Origin: Flavobacterium potami | GTDB lineage: Bacteria; Bacteroidota; Bacteroidia; Flavobacteriales; Flavobacteriaceae | Reading direction: 5' to 3' | NCBI RefSeq assembly: GCF_020026915.1 | Contig: NZ_JAINUY010000008.1 | Span: 1 to 64,000 of the forward strand | DNA length: 64,000 bases | Shown: positions 25,797-34,868 of the stretch, one piece after another | How positions within the stretch are numbered: position 1 is the stretch's first letter | How the letters are laid out: every line of letters begins with the position of its first letter | Notes under the pieces: generated by a model | The model's input: the letters and a program-made list of their open reading frames with translations, nothing else | Databases searched by the model: none | What the model was told of the DNA's origin: nothing | Position numbers and translations under genes: made by a program

Positions 25797-27071
25797 TTAC
25801 TTTCCTAAAATTCCTTTTTTCAAGATTTGCCCAAAATCATACATATCTTCATAAGAGCAATACAATGGAACTGGAGCCAAACGAATTACATTTGGTTCAC
25901 GCCAATCTGTGATTACTCCGTTTTTCATTAAATAATCAAACAATGCTCTTCCTTCTCCGTGTAGAAAAACAGATAATTGTGAAGCTCTTTCTTCTGGATT
26001 TGAAGGTGTAATAATTTCGAAATTTCCTTTTACTTCTTTATCAATTTCATGAAGAATAAATTCCAAATAAGAAGTAATATGATCACGTTTTGCAATTAAA
26101 GTTTCCATTCCAACCTCAGCAAACATTTCTACAGAAGCCAAATAAGGCGCTAAAGATAAAACCGGTAAATTACTAATTTGCCAGCCATCTGCTCCGTGAA
26201 CTGGATCAAAGCTAGGTTCCATTTTAAAACGTCTTTCTTTGTTATGTCCCCACCAACCGGCAAATCTTGGCAAATCTGAATTATGATGTCTTTCATGAAC
26301 AAAGCAGCCAGAAGCATTTCCTGGACCTGAATTCATATATTTATAACTGCACCAAGCAGCAAAATCTACATTCCAATCGTGAAGTTCTAATTTGATATTT
26401 CCAGCCGCGTGTGCCAAATCCCAACCTACTTTTGCGCCCGCTTTTTGCCCTGCAGCAGTTATAGTTTTAATATCAAAAACTTGTCCGGTATAATAGTTTA
26501 CTCCGCCAATTAAAACTAAAGCCAATTCATCACCAACTTCTTCGATTTTAGCCAAAACATCTTCTAGACGAATATTATGTTCTCCTTCTCTTCTTTTTAT
26601 TTCTACGATGGCATCTTCTGGTTTATATCCGTGAAAATTTACCTGACTTTGAAACATATATTGATCTGAAGGAAAAGCTTTCTCTTCGCAGATAATTTTA
26701 TAACGTTTCCCTTTTGGCTGATAGAAAGAAACCATCAATAAGTGAAGATTTACCGTCAACGTATTCATAACCGTAACTTCTGACGGAAGCGCGCCAACAA
26801 TTTTACTCAACGGTTCTGCAAATCTTTCTTGATAATCCCACCAAGGTTTTTCTGCGTAAAAATGACCTTCGACTGCCAATTCGGCCCAATCGTTCATTAT
26901 TTCATCAATATAAGCTTTGGTACGTTTCGGTTGTAATCCTAAAGAATTTCCTGTAAAATAAATAACTCGTTTATCGTTTACTTTAGGAAAAATAAATTGT
27001 TCTTGATATTGCTTTAATGCGTCTTTCGAATCTAGCTCTCGTGCAAATTCGCGTGTATTTTGAAAAGTCAT
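25797..27071 (-). CDS. kynU: Kynureninase
   Basis: The 424-residue PLP-dependent enzyme has the family features FTGNSLGLQPKR, EGHFYAEKPWWDY, GWDLAHAAGN and the PLP-lysine region AAWCSYKYMNSGPGNASG. It cleaves kynurenine or 3-hydroxykynurenine to anthranilate or 3-hydroxyanthranilate plus alanine. With kmo at 12508 it supports tryptophan catabolism or de novo NAD synthesis; the dioxygenases are not in the window. Length is normal. Confidence 0.94.
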   Translation of the reverse strand: MTFQNTREFARELDSKDALKQYQEQFIFPKVNDKRVIYFTGNSLGLQPKRTKAYIDEIMNDWAELAVEGHFYAEKPWWDYQERFAEPLSKIVGALPSEVTVMNTLTVNLHLLMVSFYQPKGKRYKIICEEKAFPSDQYMFQSQVNFHGYKPEDAIVEIKRREGEHNIRLEDVLAKIEEVGDELALVLIGGVNYYTGQVFDIKTITAAGQKAGAKVGWDLAHAAGNIKLELHDWNVDFAAWCSYKYMNSGPGNASGCFVHERHHNSDLPRFAGWWGHNKERRFKMEPSFDPVHGADGWQISNLPVLSLAPYLASVEMFAEVGMETLIAKRDHITSYLEFILHEIDKEVKGNFEIITPSNPEERASQLSVFLHGEGRALFDYLMKNGVITDWREPNVIRLAPVPLYCSYEDMYDFGQILKKGILGK

Positions 27072-27122
27072 TGTGTTTTGTTTTGATTGCTAAAATAACA
27101 AAAATTGTTTGTTTTGTTTAAA

Positions 27123-27185
27123 GTTTCAGGTTCCAAGTTTCAGGTTCCAAGTTTCAGGTTCCAAGTTTCAAGTTTCAAGTTTCAA
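27123..27185. repeat. Short tandem repeats, 14 bp x3 then 7 bp x3
   Basis: GTTTCAGGTTCCAA is repeated exactly at 27123, 27137 and 27151, and is followed by GTTTCAA at 27165, 27172 and 27179. The second unit is the first with its middle removed. Inverted relatives (CTTGAAACCTGAAAC) lie at 27493-27512. Confidence 0.85.
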
Positions 27186-27204
27186 GTTTGATATGCTTCA
27201 TGAA

Positions 27205-27484
27205 ATTTAACCGCAAAGTTCGCAAAGATTTTTCTATTAAGGTCAACGTTTACAAACGCAAAGTTCGCAAAGCTTTGTGTTAAAACATTTCTGCGAGCTC
27301 TATATAAAACATAGCCCAAGGTTTCAACCATGGGTACGTATCGTGTTCCAATCTTTGTGTACCCAAGGTTAAAACCTTGGGCTATGTTCTCAATAAATTG
27401 CGAAATAATTATATTAAAAGCCCGTCACAAATTAAAAAATAGCGTGCTTTGCGTAACTCTTTGCACTCTTTGTGGTTAATTTCA
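27205..27484. repeat. Nested palindromic repeats between kynU and queA
   Basis: An outer pair (TTAACCGCAAAGTTCGCAAA near 27209 and CTCTTTGTGGTTAA near 27468) encloses an inner palindromic unit. In the inner unit, ACATAGCCCAAGGTTTCAAC (27309 on) is inverted at 27359-27388 as GGTTAAAACCTTGGGCTATG. The 516-base gap contains no gene that I can support. Confidence 0.7.
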
Positions 27485-27534
27485 CTACGATCTTGAAACC
27501 TGAAACTTGAAACGTTAAACCATATAAAAACAGA

Positions 27535-27567
27535 AAACCCGACAGGTCTTAAAAACTTGTCGGGTTT
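27535..27567 (-). terminator. Terminator of queA (CCCGACAG family)
   Basis: AAACCCGACAGG (27535-27546) pairs with CTTGTCGGGTTT (27556-27567), with one G-T type mismatch. It lies 21 bases past the queA stop at 27588. On the minus strand the arm is followed by TTCTG, so the tail is short. Confidence 0.7.
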
Positions 27568-27587
27568 CTTTATAAGATAAATTCTAA

Positions 27588-28637
27588 TTATAGAATTAAC
27601 ATTGCGTCTCCGTAAGAATAGAATTTGTATCCTTCTTTGATTGCTTCTTCGTATGCTTTTTTCATTAAATCGTGTCCACAGAAAGCAGAAATCATCATTA
27701 ATAAAGTTGATTTTGGTGTGTGGAAGTTTGTAATCATACAGTTTGCAATACTGAAATCGTGAGGAGGGAAAATGAATTTATTTGTCCATCCTTCGTATGG
27801 ATTTAAAGTATTAGCAGAAGAAACAGAACTTTCAATTGCACGCATAGAAGTTGTTCCAACCGCACAAATACGTTTTTTCTTCGCTTTAGCTTCGTTTACA
27901 ACATCACAAGCTTCTTGTCTGATGATTAACTCTTCAGAATCCATTTTGTGTTTTGATAAATCTTCAACCTCAACTGGATTAAAAGTACCTAAACCAACGT
28001 GCAAAGTTACTTCAGCAAAGTTCACTCCTTTGATTTCTAATTTTTTCAAAAGGTGTTTAGAGAAGTGCAAACCAGCAGTTGGTGCCGCTACTGCTCCTTC
28101 TTCTTTTGCATAGATCGTTTGGTATCTTTCAGCATCTTCTGGAGTTACATCTCTGTTGATGTATTTAGGAATTGGAGTTTCTCCCAATTCTGTCAATTTG
28201 TTTCTGAATTCTTCATAAGATCCATCGTATAAGAAACGTAAAGTTCTACCACGAGAAGTTGTATTGTCGATTACCTCAGCAACTAACGAATCGTCATCAC
28301 CAAAATAAAGTTTGTTACCAATACGGATTTTTCTAGCTGGATCAACTAAAACATCCCAAAGACGTTGCTCAGAATTTAATTCTCTTAATAAGAAAACCTC
28401 AATTCTAGCTCCAGTTTTTTCTTTGTTTCCATACAAACGTGCAGGGAAAACTTTTGTATTATTTAAAATTAAAACGTCTCCGTCATCAAAATAGTTGATA
28501 ACGTCTTTAAACATTTTATGTTCGATAGTGTTTTTTTGACGGTCAATTACCATTAAACGAGATTCATCTCTATTTTCTGCTGGAAATTCAGCTAAAAGTT
28601 CTTTCGGTAAATTGAAATTGAAGTGTGATAATTTCAT
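27588..28637 (-). CDS. queA: tRNA preQ1(34) S-adenosylmethionine ribosyltransferase-isomerase QueA
   Basis: The 349-residue protein has the QueA signatures MKLSHFNFNLPKELLAEFPA, LNNTKVFPARLYG, AAPTAGLHFS and FHTPKSTLLMMISAFCG. It transfers the ribosyl group of SAM to 7-aminomethyl-7-deazaguanine in tRNA, giving epoxyqueuosine. It is a single gene with a full promoter at 28701-28732. With queE it shows that the organism makes queuosine. Confidence 0.96.
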   Translation of the reverse strand: MKLSHFNFNLPKELLAEFPAENRDESRLMVIDRQKNTIEHKMFKDVINYFDDGDVLILNNTKVFPARLYGNKEKTGARIEVFLLRELNSEQRLWDVLVDPARKIRIGNKLYFGDDDSLVAEVIDNTTSRGRTLRFLYDGSYEEFRNKLTELGETPIPKYINRDVTPEDAERYQTIYAKEEGAVAAPTAGLHFSKHLLKKLEIKGVNFAEVTLHVGLGTFNPVEVEDLSKHKMDSEELIIRQEACDVVNEAKAKKKRICAVGTTSMRAIESSVSSANTLNPYEGWTNKFIFPPHDFSIANCMITNFHTPKSTLLMMISAFCGHDLMKKAYEEAIKEGYKFYSYGDAMLIL

Positions 28638-28700
28638 ATTTGAAGTTAGATTTTAAAATATCAATCCTAGACTTATTTATCTAAAATTTTAAATCGGATG

Positions 28701-28732
28701 CAAATATACGATTGTGAAATAGGCGTTGTCAA
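28701..28732 (-). promoter_or_regulatory. Promoter of queA
   Basis: TATATTTG (28701-28708) is followed upstream on the minus strand by TTG (28730-28732) after a 21-base spacer. The ATG is about 64 bases downstream of the -7 box. Confidence 0.6.
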
Positions 28733-28844
28733 GTGTTTTGGCGTTTATTTTCAAAAGTCCTTGATTTTGTGATGTTTCTGAATGGTTTAAAAACAGAATC
28801 TTTAAGTCAATTTTAACTTTTTTGAAACCTTTTATAAAATATTT

Positions 28845-29160
28845 GAACCATATAAGTGATATAAGTTCATTTAAACTGGAATCTTTAATTTGAATGATAA
28901 CAAAAAATCATCCATAAAAAAACTTGTCCCGCATTATCGTCATTTCGATGAAGGAGAAATCACAATAGGAACTCAATAATAATATATCGTCAATCTTTGT
29001 CGAGCTTCTTACGTGGTCTTCGACTTCGCTCAGACTGACAAACTTTATGATTATACTAAACTCAATCCATAAAAAAACCCCTGATTAAAACCAGAGGCTA
29101 TATTTTATAAACTTTGTATTTAGCTTTCTCTAAAATGAACTTATATAACTTATATGGTTC
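28845..29160. repeat. 316-bp MITE-like element with 28-bp inverted ends
   Basis: The left end GAACCATATAAGTGATATAA (28845 on, continuing GTTCATTT) and the right end (29133-29160) are inverted copies differing at one of 28 positions. Inside are a CTTCGACTTCGCTCAG unit (29019 on) and the aroA terminator. There is no coding sequence. The ends match the inner palindrome at 25692-25756. Confidence 0.65.
29071..29099 (-). terminator. Terminator of the aroA operon
   Basis: On the minus strand CCTCTGG pairs with the complementary CAGGGG arm (one wobble) and is followed by TTTTTTT. It is 68 bases past the aroA stop at 29167. Confidence 0.65.
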
Positions 29161-29166
29161 AAAAAA

Positions 29167-30396
29167 TTACAATTCTGAGATTTGGAAGTTTAATGCTTTT
29201 AAATCATTCCAGAAATCTGGGTAGGATTTAGAAACCACTTCTGCATCATCAATAATGATCGGCACTTTAATTGCTAATGGCGCAAATGCCATTGCCATAC
29301 GGTGATCATTATAAGTTGCAATATGAATATCGTGTTTAATATCATCTGACTTTACTAAAGTTAAACTGTCATTCGTTACCGAAATATTGGCTCCCAATTT
29401 AGTCAGTTCTGTTTTTAAGGCTTCAAGTCTATCTGTTTCTTTAATTTTTAAAGTATGAAGACCTGTTAGGTGACATCCAATTCCTAAACCTAAACACGTT
29501 ACAACGATTGTTTGTGCGATATCCGGCGTATTGTTCAATTCAAAATCTACATCTTGATAATTAAATCCAGCTACTTTTTCCAAAGTCATTTTATTGTTTT
29601 GGAAAGTCGTTTTTACACCCATTTTTTCGTAAAGTGAAACTAATTCAGAATCACCTTGTAAACTATTTTCTTTATAACTGCTTAAAGTAATTTTTGCTGC
29701 ATCTGATAAAGCAACAAGGCTAAAGAAATAAGAAGCCGAACTCCAATCTGATTCAACCACCATTTCTTTTGTTTCAACTGCATCTTTTGGATAAACCTTA
29801 ATTACGTTTCCTTCAAAACTAGTTTTAATGTCCAAATCGGCTAACAATGCCAAAGTCATTTTGATGTATGGAATTGAAGTAATTTCTCCTTCTAAAGTAA
29901 GCTCTAAACCATTATCTAATTTTGAAGCTACTAATAAAAGTGCCGAAATATATTGGCTACTTACATTGGCAGCCAAAGTTACTTTTGAGTCTGTAACTTT
30001 TTTTCCTTTTATTCTGATTGGCGGATAACCAACTTCTTTCTCATAAGAAACCTCCACTCCTAATTGTGACAAAGCTTCGACCAAAATTTTAATTGGGCGC
30101 TCCTGCATTCTGCTAGAACCTGTTAAAACTACTTCTCTGCCTTCATTAACAGAAAAATAAGCTGTAAGAAAACGCATTGCAGTTCCTGCGTGGTGTATGT
30201 CTACAATTTCGTCGTTTCCTGCCAAAGCTTTTTGCATTACTTCACTATCATCTGAGTTGGATGTATTGGCTAAAGTAATATTTGGAAATAGTGCTTTCAG
30301 TAACAATAAACGATTTGTTTCGCTTTTTGATCCTGTAATATTGAGTTGCGAATCATCAATGGTGAATATTGAATTCGTGCTTAATTTTAAATTCAT
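29167..30396 (-). CDS. aroA: 3-phosphoshikimate 1-carboxyvinyltransferase (EPSP synthase)
   Basis: I place the start at 30396, giving 409 residues that begin MNLKLSTNSIFTIDD. A further ATG lies 42 bases upstream (30438), but its 14 codons do not look like family sequence. The substrate loop is TGSKSETNRLLLL. Other motifs are HHAGTAMRFLTAYF, SSRMQERPI, LNNTPDIAQTIVV, and IKETDRLEALKTEL with NDHRMAMAF near the end. The enzyme joins shikimate-3-phosphate and PEP on the way to chorismate. It follows a MazG-like gene by about 100 bases and is not in the Phe/Tyr operon. Confidence 0.93.
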   Translation of the reverse strand: MNLKLSTNSIFTIDDSQLNITGSKSETNRLLLLKALFPNITLANTSNSDDSEVMQKALAGNDEIVDIHHAGTAMRFLTAYFSVNEGREVVLTGSSRMQERPIKILVEALSQLGVEVSYEKEVGYPPIRIKGKKVTDSKVTLAANVSSQYISALLLVASKLDNGLELTLEGEITSIPYIKMTLALLADLDIKTSFEGNVIKVYPKDAVETKEMVVESDWSSASYFFSLVALSDAAKITLSSYKENSLQGDSELVSLYEKMGVKTTFQNNKMTLEKVAGFNYQDVDFELNNTPDIAQTIVVTCLGLGIGCHLTGLHTLKIKETDRLEALKTELTKLGANISVTNDSLTLVKSDDIKHDIHIATYNDHRMAMAFAPLAIKVPIIIDDAEVVSKSYPDFWNDLKALNFQISEL

Positions 30397-30495
30397 GATA
30401 GTAATTATGATTAGCGAATTAGGAGTTCCTAAATTCAATCGTGCAATTTACCACTCCTTGTCTTTAAATCAAAATTCACCATTGATATTTCACAA

Positions 30496-30822
30496 TTATT
30501 TCAATTTATCATTGTTTTTATGACGGTCTTTGTCACGAACTGATTTTAAATCCATTTTTTTATCAAAAGCGGCTTGTAAATCTATTCCGGTTTGGTTGGC
30601 AAGACAAAGAACAACAAAAACTACATCGGCTAACTCTTCGCCTAAGTCTTTGTTCTTATCACTTTCTTTCTCGGATTGTTCTCCATAACGGCGCGCAATG
30701 ATTCTGGCCACTTCCCCAACTTCTTCTGTAAGTTGCGCCATATTTGTCAATTCGTTAAAATAACGTACACCGTGTTCTTTAATCCAGGTGTCTACATCTA
30801 ACTGAGCATTTTTCAAGTCCAT
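30496..30822 (-). CDS. MazG-like nucleotide pyrophosphohydrolase
   Basis: The 108-residue all-alpha NTP pyrophosphatase has the motif pair EEVGE (about 33-37) and GEELADVVF (about 61-69), the E-x-x-E / E-x-x-D metal sites of the MazG/dUTPase-2 superfamily. It probably hydrolyses (d)NTPs to monophosphates. It starts 2 bases after the stop of the upstream DUF3857 gene, so it is co-transcribed with it. Confidence 0.85.
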   Translation of the reverse strand: MDLKNAQLDVDTWIKEHGVRYFNELTNMAQLTEEVGEVARIIARRYGEQSEKESDKNKDLGEELADVVFVVLCLANQTGIDLQAAFDKKMDLKSVRDKDRHKNNDKLK

Positions 30823-30824
30823 TT

Positions 30825-32816
30825 TTAAGCTTTTTTTAGAACAATTTTTTGATCAAGACTTACGATCATACTTTGAAAAAGCATTTTAAGAGATTCATAG
30901 TCTTCTGCCGCAAAAATACTACCGTTTATTTCTTTAGAAAAACTAAATTGAATTTTATTTCCTTCATTCATAACATTCATCATCACAATAATCGAATTAT
31001 CCTGAAATGTATATTTCGCTGGTTTGGGAAGTGTTTCTACAACATATCCTTCTGGAATTTCCAAATTGACAAGAATTTTTTCCTGGTTTGGATAACCAAA
31101 ATAAATTCCCATTTGTCTTTTTTCCTGAGTAAAAGGATTTTTTGTTTTGGAAAAAAACAACATCGGATTAACAAATAGTTTTCCTCCAATACTCTCAACA
31201 AAATTATTGGTTTCAAAAGCAAATATTTCGGTAATCGGATCTGAAAGATTGGTATTTTTATTTGTGACTGCATAATCAGAAATTTTCAGGTCTCCCAGTT
31301 GCTGTTCGAGTTTTTCGATATAATTTTCCTGATTTTTAGTGGCATTCTGAATTCTAAAATTATAGGCATCATAATCTGTACGCTGAATTCTTATTTTACC
31401 ATCTATCTTTCCGTTTGCATTTATTACTGCAGATATACTTGAATTTTCTTTTGAGGCTCTAATCGGAACCAAGCCAATTTCTTTAGAGCTTCCATCGCTT
31501 TTAATTAATCTTCCTTTCCAATTTAAAACATTTAATGGCAAAATATTAGGCGATGTATATTTTCTGGATGCATCAAGTAAAATTTGTTTCCCGTCGATTT
31601 CTGCAGATGCAATTAAATAATTGAATCCTGTTCGGGTTGGATAAACCGGTATCCCATTTTCAATCGTACTCACTAAAACCGGATTTGCATCTACACCCGC
31701 CAACTTAAGCATATTGATTAAAATGAAATTAATTTCGGCTACATTTCCTGTCTGTTCTTTGTATGCTTTTTCAATTCCTTTCTTTGAAAAACAGCTATTA
31801 ATTTCATTCCAATTCATTTTGTTCTGAACGAATTTAAAAATGATATTTGTTCTTTCTTCCAAAGACTCAACATTGGTCAGTAATTTTTTTACATCATCAA
31901 GCAGGAAGTCTTTTTTACTTAATTCTTTACCAAAATTGTCATCTTTAAAAATTGATGTTGCAACGCCTTCCCACGTTATTGTCAAATCTTTAACAGGCTG
32001 TTCAGGCATTCTAATACGCTCTAGTTCATGCTTGATTGTTCCTCTATAGTTTTCCAGATTATTAATATAAGGTTCTATTAACAAGGCAGGAATATTTTTC
32101 CCAGAATAGAAGGCGTCAATTTGTTTATAAGTCAAGTTTCTGGTTTGACCATATTCATTGGCAAAACTTTGGCTTCCATTGCTGAATTTCGAATCACTTT
32201 CAATCTTGCTATTCCCCACTAAAAGTGTTTTGTAAATATAGAATTCAGGAAACTCTGTTTTGTATTCAAAATAATTTACCGGAATATCAAACTGAAAATC
32301 AAAATCTGGAAACTCTCCAATATTTTCCGATTTTAAAACATATTTATATTCTATTACAGATCCGACTTTGACATTTGGAAGCGTAATTGTCTTTTCGTTC
32401 CAATATTCATTTAATTTCTTTTTGAATGTGCCTTGGTTTTCGAGTTTTGTTTTCACAACCTTACCATTTTCTAAATTGTATGTTGCGGCATTCGAAAATT
32501 CTAACAAATCTTCATTCAAATTCTGATAACCTACATAATAATGGACTTTTTGGTCTGCCCACTTCAAACCTTCTTTTTTATAAATTTTAATTTTAAATTC
32601 ATAAGTATGAGTGGCAGAAAAACCAACTTTATCATTATAAGTAAAAACTGTTTTTCCTTTTTTGAATAAAATTGCGGCAGGAGCCGAAGAATCTACAGGA
32701 TGTATTTTTTCCTCTAGTTCGGCAACAGTAACTTTTCCAAGCTCATATTTCTGAGCTTGGGTATTAGTTGTAATCCAAAATAATGCAACACAAAACAGAA
32801 CTGATCTTATTATCAT
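30825..32816 (-). CDS. DUF3857 protein with degenerate transglutaminase domain (third paralogue)
   Basis: The 663-residue exported protein has a signal peptide (to about residue 21), an N-terminal DUF3857 beta domain (about 45-250), a transglutaminase-like region (about 285-420), and a C-terminal DUF2569/3858-like beta region. The expected GDCK motif reads GNVA and the expected NHAI reads NYLIA, so both the catalytic Cys and His are gone, while the Asp strand ILLDAS remains. It cannot act as a Cys-His-Asp enzyme. It is 1 base downstream of its closest paralogue. Confidence 0.8.
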   Translation of the reverse strand: MIIRSVLFCVALFWITTNTQAQKYELGKVTVAELEEKIHPVDSSAPAAILFKKGKTVFTYNDKVGFSATHTYEFKIKIYKKEGLKWADQKVHYYVGYQNLNEDLLEFSNAATYNLENGKVVKTKLENQGTFKKKLNEYWNEKTITLPNVKVGSVIEYKYVLKSENIGEFPDFDFQFDIPVNYFEYKTEFPEFYIYKTLLVGNSKIESDSKFSNGSQSFANEYGQTRNLTYKQIDAFYSGKNIPALLIEPYINNLENYRGTIKHELERIRMPEQPVKDLTITWEGVATSIFKDDNFGKELSKKDFLLDDVKKLLTNVESLEERTNIIFKFVQNKMNWNEINSCFSKKGIEKAYKEQTGNVAEINFILINMLKLAGVDANPVLVSTIENGIPVYPTRTGFNYLIASAEIDGKQILLDASRKYTSPNILPLNVLNWKGRLIKSDGSSKEIGLVPIRASKENSSISAVINANGKIDGKIRIQRTDYDAYNFRIQNATKNQENYIEKLEQQLGDLKISDYAVTNKNTNLSDPITEIFAFETNNFVESIGGKLFVNPMLFFSKTKNPFTQEKRQMGIYFGYPNQEKILVNLEIPEGYVVETLPKPAKYTFQDNSIIVMMNVMNEGNKIQFSFSKEINGSIFAAEDYESLKMLFQSMIVSLDQKIVLKKA

Positions 32817-32817
32817 C

Positions 32818-34830
32818 TTAAATGCGTTTTAAAACAATTTTTTCTGTCTGTTTTGCAATTACTCCTTTGTAGTATTCTTTCAACATTTCATATTGATCTG
32901 TACTAATGATTGGCTCGTTAATTTGATTTACAACCATTAATTGCAAAATGTTATCAGTCGCCAAAATATTAAATTTGAAGCTTCCTAAATTGCTTTCCAT
33001 ATTATAAGCGACCGCTTGCGGTAACGATTCTACAGTAAAACCATCCGGAATTTTAATAGTAATATTAAATTTATCCTGAAACGGATAACCAAAATCTACT
33101 TGATATTCTCTTACTTCCTGTTTAAAAGGATTTTTTTCCTGAGCAAAAAACAACATTGGATTGACATATATTTTACCACCAATAACCTCAGATAAATCAC
33201 CTCCTTTAAAAGAATAAGATTCAATTGTTGGAGACAATAGCTCTTTTTCGTTTGTTCTGGAATATTCGCTTACTTCGATTTTTCTATTGTTTTCTTCTAG
33301 TTTTTCTAGGTATTCTTCTTGTTTCGATTTTTCGAAGCTTTCTCTGCTTAGCATCGCTTTGTAATCTGTACATTGTCTTCTGGCTTTTCCTGACACTTTA
33401 CCTTCACCGTCAATATCGTAAGTCATAAAAACAATATCGTTTGATGATTTATGAGGCATTAAATCAATTTGTTCCGATGAACCATTTTTTCTAATTAATC
33501 GACCAAACCAGTTTAAAGTCCTAAACGGAAGAACATTTGGGGTTGAATACTTATAAGTTGCATCTAATAAAATATAACCTTCTGGAGTTTCGACAGCCGA
33601 AACAACATAATTAAAAGCGTTTCGATTAGGAAACAAAGCAATTCCGTTAGAACGTGTACTTACCAAAACCGGATTTGCCGTAAAACCTTCCGAACGAAGC
33701 ATTGCAGTTAGCATTAAGTTGATATCTGCAATATTTCCAGTTTTCTCTTTGTATGCCTTCCTTACACCATTGTCACAGTTATAACCTGTGTAACCATTCC
33801 ATTTCACGTTGCTTTTTACATAATTTAGAATAGCCCAGATTTTCTCATTCTGATTGGTAATGCCTGAAAGATTTTTTTTCAGATCTTCTTCAAAATAACC
33901 TGTTTTATTTAATTCAGGACCAAAATCGTCGTACTCGTAAATTGTTTTCACAACTGAATTCCAGTCTGTAGAAAACTCTTTTACTGGTCGGTTTGGAAAT
34001 TGTACCAAAGACAATTCATGTTCGACACTTGAAGTATAATTGTCAATATTGTTTACAAAATCTTCTTCTTTTAAAGCAGGAAAATCTTGTGCAACATAGG
34101 TAACTTCTGTTTCTGTGTAATCTATTTTATCATTGTAAAATTCAGTTCTGGTTACATTTCCATCACCTCTTTCTTTACTATTTATGATAATGTTTTTAGA
34201 ATTTTTTGCGGTTGTAATTTTAGGAAATATATACCCTTTTTGTCTTGGTTTAAAAACATAATATTCTGGATAAGCCACTTTAAATTCAGAATAGTTTACT
34301 GGAATTGAAGTTTGAAAATCCCAGTCACGAATTATTCCGTCACTCGGGCATTTTATTGAATAATGATATTCAATAACCGAACCTTCTTTTACATTGGGCA
34401 TTGTAATCTTTTTTTGCCCTCTAAATTTTGACAAAACCTCATCAAAAGTTCCATCACTTTTCAGTTTTGTTTTCTCAATTTTACCATCAACCAGATTATA
34501 GGTAACTGCATCACTAAAAAAGACTTTTTCTTTTAAGCCCGTATAATTATAATACCAAACATTTTGATTGGCCCATTCATACCCTTCTTTTTTGTAAATT
34601 TTGATACGAGCTTCTACGTCGGTAATCATGCAAAAACCTTCATTTGGATCAAATTGCATTCTGGATACACCTTTTTTGTACAAAATAGCAGCTGCTGCCG
34701 AAGAGTCTTTAGGATGAACTTTCTGTTGTAATTCTGCAATAGAGACTTTTCCTAATTTAAATTCCTGTGAAATCGCTTTGGGGGCGACAAATAAAACCAC
34801 AGATAAGCTAAGTAGTTTAATAATTTTCAT
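32818..34830 (-). CDS. DUF3857 protein with degenerate transglutaminase domain (second paralogue)
   Basis: The 670-residue exported protein has the same layout as the next gene downstream and shares long stretches with it (for example YKEKTGNIADINLMLTAML versus YKEQTGNVAEINFILINML). The catalytic Cys is replaced (GNIA instead of GDCK) and the His by Tyr (FNYVVSA). It most likely binds rather than cleaves or cross-links. It follows the intact paralogue by 38 bases. The ligand is unknown. Confidence 0.8.
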   Translation of the reverse strand: MKIIKLLSLSVVLFVAPKAISQEFKLGKVSIAELQQKVHPKDSSAAAAILYKKGVSRMQFDPNEGFCMITDVEARIKIYKKEGYEWANQNVWYYNYTGLKEKVFFSDAVTYNLVDGKIEKTKLKSDGTFDEVLSKFRGQKKITMPNVKEGSVIEYHYSIKCPSDGIIRDWDFQTSIPVNYSEFKVAYPEYYVFKPRQKGYIFPKITTAKNSKNIIINSKERGDGNVTRTEFYNDKIDYTETEVTYVAQDFPALKEEDFVNNIDNYTSSVEHELSLVQFPNRPVKEFSTDWNSVVKTIYEYDDFGPELNKTGYFEEDLKKNLSGITNQNEKIWAILNYVKSNVKWNGYTGYNCDNGVRKAYKEKTGNIADINLMLTAMLRSEGFTANPVLVSTRSNGIALFPNRNAFNYVVSAVETPEGYILLDATYKYSTPNVLPFRTLNWFGRLIRKNGSSEQIDLMPHKSSNDIVFMTYDIDGEGKVSGKARRQCTDYKAMLSRESFEKSKQEEYLEKLEENNRKIEVSEYSRTNEKELLSPTIESYSFKGGDLSEVIGGKIYVNPMLFFAQEKNPFKQEVREYQVDFGYPFQDKFNITIKIPDGFTVESLPQAVAYNMESNLGSFKFNILATDNILQLMVVNQINEPIISTDQYEMLKEYYKGVIAKQTEKIVLKRI

Positions 34831-34868
34831 TGGTAATTTTTGGTTTGTTTTTTTGGGTTATGATTCTT

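Noticed and set aside
25542..25808. An 88-codon plus-strand frame between the Gly-zipper gene and kynU
   Set aside because: It is formed by the nested palindromic element, and its composition follows the repeat.
27123..27185. Tandem 14-bp and 7-bp repeats as a possible CRISPR array
   Set aside because: The units are adjacent without spacers and far too short. It is simple tandem duplication of a dispersed repeat.
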